Assembly (NCBI GenBank): GCA_035503915.1 | Contig: DATJSU010000043.1 | Coordinates: 1 to 64,000 of the forward strand | DNA: 64,000 nucleotides | DNA from: DATJMJ01 sp035503915 | GTDB lineage: Bacteria; Actinomycetota; Acidimicrobiia; Acidimicrobiales; Palsa-688 | Direction of reading: 5' to 3' | Part shown: positions 60,513 to 64,000 of the stretch, in pieces | How positions within the stretch are numbered: position 1 is the first letter of the stretch | Layout: every line of letters starts with the position of its first letter | Translations under genes and position numbers: made by a program | The notes under the pieces: model-generated | The model's input: only the letters and a program-made list of their open reading frames with translations | The model's database searches: none | Told to the model about the DNA's origin: nothing

Positions 60513-61378
60513 AGGACCGCCTTCTTGGGGAACAGCCCCCGCGGGCGCACGGCGAGCACAGCCAAGAAAACGAGGTAAGGGAGCATCGAGCCAAAGTCGG
60601 GGTCAACGAGCGAGCCCAGAGTAGTCGCCAGGCCGAGCACCATGCCGCCGGCGAGGGTCCCCCACAGCGAGCCAAGGCCCCCGATAACGACCGCAGCAAA
60701 ACCATAGAGCAGGTAGGAAGGCCCGCTACTGGGCGAGATCGAGGTGTACATGCCAAGCGCGAGCCCCGCGAGGGCGACCGTCCCGGCAGCCATCGCCGCC
60801 GCCACCCCGAAGAGGTGCCGGTAGTTCGCGCCTACCAATTGCGCAGCTTCCCGGTCGTCGGCAACGGCCCGGACCATCCTCCCCGTAGCGGTCTTGGTCA
60901 AGAACAACTGCACGACAGCGAGCGATACAACTGCCGTGCCGAGGAAGACCATCGATAGGTAAGGGAGCGACACCTGGCTCGAGATCTGGACGGAACTGGA
61001 CACGAGCGAGCCAATATCGAGCGATTGGCTGTTCGCGCTATAGACCTCCTGGAGCACGTTCTCGAGCACGATCGAAAGCCCGAATGTGACAAGCAAGGTG
61101 GTTATCGGCCCCGAGTCGAGGCTGCGCTGCAGGAAAAGCCTCTGGCCGAAGTAGCCACCGATGACAAACACGGGGACCACGAGGACAAAGACCCATATCG
61201 CCGGGATGTGGGTCACGGAAATGAGGCTCAAACCGAGGTAAACGGCGGCGACTGCGACATCGCCGTGGGCGAGGTTGATCACTTCCATGACACCGAACAT
61301 GAGGGAAAGCCCGCATGCGAAAAGCGCGAACAGCCCTCCGAGGAAGAGCCCCTGGATGATGGCGTTCAGTACGTCCAT
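60509..61378 (-). CDS. livH: LivH-type permease
   Basis: 289 residues from ATG 61378, which overlaps the livF stop (ATGA). Eight helices; LivH landmarks: GLFLGGLFALFACGLSLMFG, then VMEVINLAHGDV, the coupling helix RAVADDREAAQLVGANYRHL, and AAVVIGGLGSLWGTLAGGMV. It forms the pore with LivM. The frame continues open upstream but that part is antisense to livF. Confidence 0.9.
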   Translation of the reverse strand: MDVLNAIIQGLFLGGLFALFACGLSLMFGVMEVINLAHGDVAVAAVYLGLSLISVTHIPAIWVFVLVVPVFVIGGYFGQRLFLQRSLDSGPITTLLVTFGLSIVLENVLQEVYSANSQSLDIGSLVSSSVQISSQVSLPYLSMVFLGTAVVSLAVVQLFLTKTATGRMVRAVADDREAAQLVGANYRHLFGVAAAMAAGTVALAGLALGMYTSISPSSGPSYLLYGFAAVVIGGLGSLWGTLAGGMVLGLATTLGSLVDPDFGSMLPYLVFLAVLAVRPRGLFPKKAVL

Positions 61379-62103
61379 CAGCTTGCGCTCCGAGCGCCCT
61401 GGGCGATGCCAAAGTACGCAGCCTCGATCTGTTCGACGTCGAGCTCTGCGGGTGCCCCTTGGAGGGCCTGGCGGCCTTCGAGGAGGCACTGCAACCTGTC
61501 CGCAACTTTCAAGGCTTGCCGCACGTCCTGCTCCACGAGCAGGATGCCGAGACCGGAGACAACGAGCTCTGGCAGGACCGAATATATCCGCCGCAATGCA
61601 AGGGGCGACAGGCCGAGGGAAGGCTCGTCGAGCATAAGCGCCCTCGGGTTCGCTAACAGCGCCCTTGCGATCGCGACAGCCTGTTGTTCCCCTCCGGAGA
61701 GCTGGGAAGCCGGTTGGCGCTTTCGTTCCGCCATCCAGGGGAAAAGTGCAAGGACTTTTGCCATGTCCCATGCTCCCGGGCGCCCCTTATAAAGCCCCGC
61801 AAGGAGGTTTTCCTCGACGGTGAGAGAGGCGAAAAGGCGGCGTCCCTCGGGCACGAGCACAAGGCCCAGGGCGACTCTTTTATCCGGTCCCAGGTGAGTT
61901 ATGTCCCTGCCGTCAAAGACCACCCTGCCCGCAGACGGCGTATGCAACCCGGCAATCGTGCGCAGCAGTGTCGATTTCCCAGCCCCGTTGGCCCCGATGA
62001 TCGCTACCACTTCTCCTGCGTTGACTGCCAGGGTCACCCCCCGGACGGCCTCCAACTGCCCGTGGTGGACGCTCAGGTCCCGCACTTCGAGCAGAGCGCT
62101 CAT
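61378..62103 (-). CDS. livF: LivF-type ABC ATPase
   Basis: 241 residues. Walker A GANGAGKST, Q-loop region VLVPEGRRLFASLTVEENL, signature LSGGEQQAVAIARALL, Walker B ALMLDEPSLGL and an H-loop position with Gln/Asp (LLVEQDVRQAL), as usual for LivF. Second ATPase of the importer, coupled to both neighbours by overlaps. Confidence 0.92.
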   Translation of the reverse strand: MSALLEVRDLSVHHGQLEAVRGVTLAVNAGEVVAIIGANGAGKSTLLRTIAGLHTPSAGRVVFDGRDITHLGPDKRVALGLVLVPEGRRLFASLTVEENLLAGLYKGRPGAWDMAKVLALFPWMAERKRQPASQLSGGEQQAVAIARALLANPRALMLDEPSLGLSPLALRRIYSVLPELVVSGLGILLVEQDVRQALKVADRLQCLLEGRQALQGAPAELDVEQIEAAYFGIAQGARSAS

Positions 62104-62996
62104 TCGCCGCTCAGCTCCTCTTCGGTACCGAGGTAGACCTGTTTCACCGTGGGGTCGGAAAGGACTTCAGCCGGCTTGCCATCAGCGATGATCGCCCCGC
62201 CGTCCAGGCAGACGAGCCTTTCGGCAGTTTCCACCAACGCCCGCACCACGTGCTCGACCCAGACGACGGCCATCGTCTTGTCGCTCCCGCCGCCCGCGCG
62301 GGCTTCCCGCACTATCGCGATCAGCTCTGCGACTTCAGGGTCGGTAAGACCAGCGGCCACTTCGTCCAAAAGGAGCAAGCGAGGCTTGGTGGCAAGAGCA
62401 CGTGCCAGCTCGAGGCGTTTGCGGGAAAGCAGCCCGAGCTGGCCGGCTGGGCGGTTGGCGTCGCCGGCGAGCCCCGTCCTGCCGAGGACTTCGTAAGTGT
62501 GCTCATTGGCCGCCCGGCTGCGCAGCCCGGCCCCGGCCTGCGCAGCCAAAAGGACGTTCTCGAACACGGTCATCTTCTCGAAAGGCCGTGGGACCTGGTA
62601 AGTGCGACCAATACCCATGCGGCAACGGGCCGATGGGTCGAGACGGTTGACGACTTGGCCGTCGAAGACCACGCGGCCGCCGTCGGGGGCCAAGTCACCC
62701 GAAATTATGCTGAAGAGGCTCGTCTTGCCGGCGCCATTTGGCCCGACAACGCCCAGCAGCTCTGTCTCTGCCACGCTCAGGCAGAGCTGGTCGGCCACTA
62801 CGACGCGGCCAAACCGTTTGGAAACCTGGTCCAGCTCCAGCAAACTGGCGCCAGCCGGCGCGCTCAGCCCCGGCGAGCGCGCCGTGCCCACCAATGGCGT
62901 GCCCTCTCCCGCACCCCTCTCCTCGGTCGTCGCCCTCGGCACAGCGGCAGGCATATCGCGTGGCGGCAGAGAGGTCAAGGAACGGTGAGGGCGCAC
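62100..62996 (-). CDS. livG: LivG-type ABC ATPase
   Basis: About 298 residues from GTG 62996; ATG 62954 (MPAAVPRATTEERG) is an alternative, and no ribosome-binding site decides between them. The first ~60 residues are Pro/Arg/Ala-rich and not conserved. The ATPase starts at LLELDQVSKRFG: Walker A GPNGAGKTS, GIGRTYQVPRPFEKMTVFEN, signature LGLLSRKRLELARAL (degenerate from LSGGQ, as common in LivG), Walker B LLLLDEVAAGL and WVEHVVRALV. Sits directly after the binding-protein gene. Confidence 0.9.
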   Translation of the reverse strand: MRPHRSLTSLPPRDMPAAVPRATTEERGAGEGTPLVGTARSPGLSAPAGASLLELDQVSKRFGRVVVADQLCLSVAETELLGVVGPNGAGKTSLFSIISGDLAPDGGRVVFDGQVVNRLDPSARCRMGIGRTYQVPRPFEKMTVFENVLLAAQAGAGLRSRAANEHTYEVLGRTGLAGDANRPAGQLGLLSRKRLELARALATKPRLLLLDEVAAGLTDPEVAELIAIVREARAGGGSDKTMAVVWVEHVVRALVETAERLVCLDGGAIIADGKPAEVLSDPTVKQVYLGTEEELSGE

Positions 62997-63000
62997 CAGG

Positions 63001-64000
63001 TCATGGGTTGGTTGGCTCGAGCGTCCCGTTGAGCGGCCAGGTGGGAGCGTCGGAATTGTCGACGACGTACATGGCATAAGGGAAATCTGTGAACGACCCG
63101 GGCTTGCCTGGTTTCCATTGCACGCCGGCGGCGGGGATGATCGCTACGCCGGGTGCCGGCCCGCTCGTGAAGTCGACGGACCCGTTCATGCCCTCGTAGC
63201 TCATGCTGTGGAGCTTGTCGGCCACGTCCTGGTGGTCGTGCGGGTCACTTGCCGACCTTAACGCGTTATAAGCGACCTCGAATGCGGCATAGGTCGACCC
63301 GATCGCCTGAGTCCACTGCTGGCCTGTGGTGCGCTGGTACTCCAAGGCCAGTTGAGCTGCGGTCTGGCCCGTGAGGGAGGACTTATAGGGAGCGAACGGT
63401 GACCACCAAGAGTCGGTCGCGATATTGTTCACGAGCGGCCCGAGCGCCTTTACGTCGTCGGGGAAAAGGAGCACCTTTGCAACGGTGGCGATCTTTGGCT
63501 TGAAGCCTTGCTGAGCTGCCTGCTTCCAAAATGTGTTGAAGTCGGGCGGGAGCGGGCAGTTGACGAAGACCTCGCAATCATCAGACTTGAACTTGTCGAT
63601 CATGGTCGTAAAGTTCGCCGTCCCGTCCGGGTAGGCGCCACCATCAATGGGCGTGTACCCGGCCGCTTTGGCAAGGGGTGGGAAACCTGCCCGGAAAGCG
63701 TTGCCATCGGAGTCGTTGGGGAACATCTCAGCGACGACCTTGTTCGTCTTGATGCGGTTCCACATCGGGATGAAGGTCTTGCCGAACTCCCCTAGGCCAA
63801 AGAAGAACACGACGTTGTACTCGAACTTCTCGGTCGGCTTGAGCGGGTCGCCGCCGAGCCCGGCGTACCAGGACTGCCACGGGACGACCGTCGAGACGCA
63901 TGGGACCCCTTCGGACTCGCAGAGCACCGCTACGGGGTTGTCGGTCTCGGGAGTCGAGCTCGTGATCATCAGGTCGACGTTGTTGTTGAGGATCAGGTCG
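63001..64000 (-). CDS. livK: LivK-type periplasmic substrate-binding protein (N-terminus outside the window)
   Basis: The frame is open to the right edge; 333 codons with stop are visible and the signal peptide is missing. Type I periplasmic-binding fold: NNNVDLMITSSTPETDNPVA, CESEGVPCVSTVVPWQSW, FFGLGEFGKTFIPMW, then YTPIDGGAYPDGTANFTTMI and DKFKSDDCEVFVNC. Aromatic residues in the cleft (WQSWYAG, SWWSPFAPY) suit an aromatic or bulky ligand. First visible gene of the aromatic-uptake operon; its promoter lies beyond the window. Confidence 0.9.
   Translation of the reverse strand, partial: DLILNNNVDLMITSSTPETDNPVAVLCESEGVPCVSTVVPWQSWYAGLGGDPLKPTEKFEYNVVFFFGLGEFGKTFIPMWNRIKTNKVVAEMFPNDSDGNAFRAGFPPLAKAAGYTPIDGGAYPDGTANFTTMIDKFKSDDCEVFVNCPLPPDFNTFWKQAAQQGFKPKIATVAKVLLFPDDVKALGPLVNNIATDSWWSPFAPYKSSLTGQTAAQLALEYQRTTGQQWTQAIGSTYAAFEVAYNALRSASDPHDHQDVADKLHSMSYEGMNGSVDFTSGPAPGVAIIPAAGVQWKPGKPGSFTDFPYAMYVVDNSDAPTWPLNGTLEPTNP

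Noticed and set aside
1..64000. CRISPR arrays, rRNA genes and complete insertion sequences
   Set aside because: I saw no regularly spaced repeats, no rRNA-like sequence and no intact transposase with terminal repeats.

Overview
The window is high-GC DNA with dense, often overlapping operons (ATGA and GTGA junctions), many GTG starts, a CMR..G..DFPDP lipoprotein, a PcaD-PcaC fusion and TetR/MMPL and ClC genes. This fits an actinobacterium, perhaps of the Acidimicrobiia type. I infer this from gene content and base composition only; there is no rRNA to confirm it.

Layout. About 0.25-8.2 kb is a decaying accessory island around a tRNA-Arg(CCU). On the 3' side of the tRNA lie an excisionase and a tyrosine integrase whose catalytic Tyr is cut off by a frameshift. 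On the 5' side lies a second, intact integrase. A degenerate copy of that second integrase sits 4 kb away. Between them are a haloalkane-dehalogenase scrap, a phosphotransferase with an altered metal site, a membrane protein and an LprI-like protein. From 8.3 to 17.5 kb come small secreted and SnoaL-like proteins, a GH30 glycosidase, a pair of RyR-domain proteins (one fused to TrkA-N domains), a cupin, a lipoprotein, a minimal zincin and a dynamin-like GTPase with a small partner gene.

The centre (17.5-33.0 kb) is the most striking part. Two complete but non-identical Hyf/Hyc-like (complex I-related) membrane complexes are transcribed divergently from a 415-bp spacer. Both large subunits lack every NiFe-binding cysteine. 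Copy 2 also has its small subunit fused to a ferredoxin domain and has lost all four N2-cluster cysteines. The Glu and Lys residues of the antiporter-like subunits are kept. In both operons a hairpin overlaps the Shine-Dalgarno of the first gene with the same 10-nt spacing. I read these as two specialised, ion-pumping, non-hydrogenase complexes whose electron partners are unknown. Their membrane, CD-like and small-subunit order recalls the Rv0082-Rv0087 locus of Mycobacterium tuberculosis.

From 33 to 53 kb follow a pair of MutS-like ATPases, a six-repeat secreted protein, GNAT, MFS, ABM-like and VC0807-like genes, and an MMPL exporter with its TetR behind two tandem operator palindromes. Then come a cellulose-synthase-like GT2/PilZ protein with IS630-type transposase debris on both sides, a divergent beta-carbonic-anhydrase-like protein, an aldo/keto reductase, a broken mgtC, a TetR and a ClC channel with an apparently leaderless promoter.

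From 53.3 to 64 kb one long leftward operon encodes a Liv-type ABC importer (livK partial, livG, livF, livH, livM), an aldehyde dehydrogenase, a CoA-transferase beta subunit, protocatechuate 3,4-dioxygenase (pcaH, pcaG), pcaB and the fused pcaL. It probably imports an aromatic acid or related compound, oxidises an aldehyde and runs the protocatechuate branch of the beta-ketoadipate pathway.
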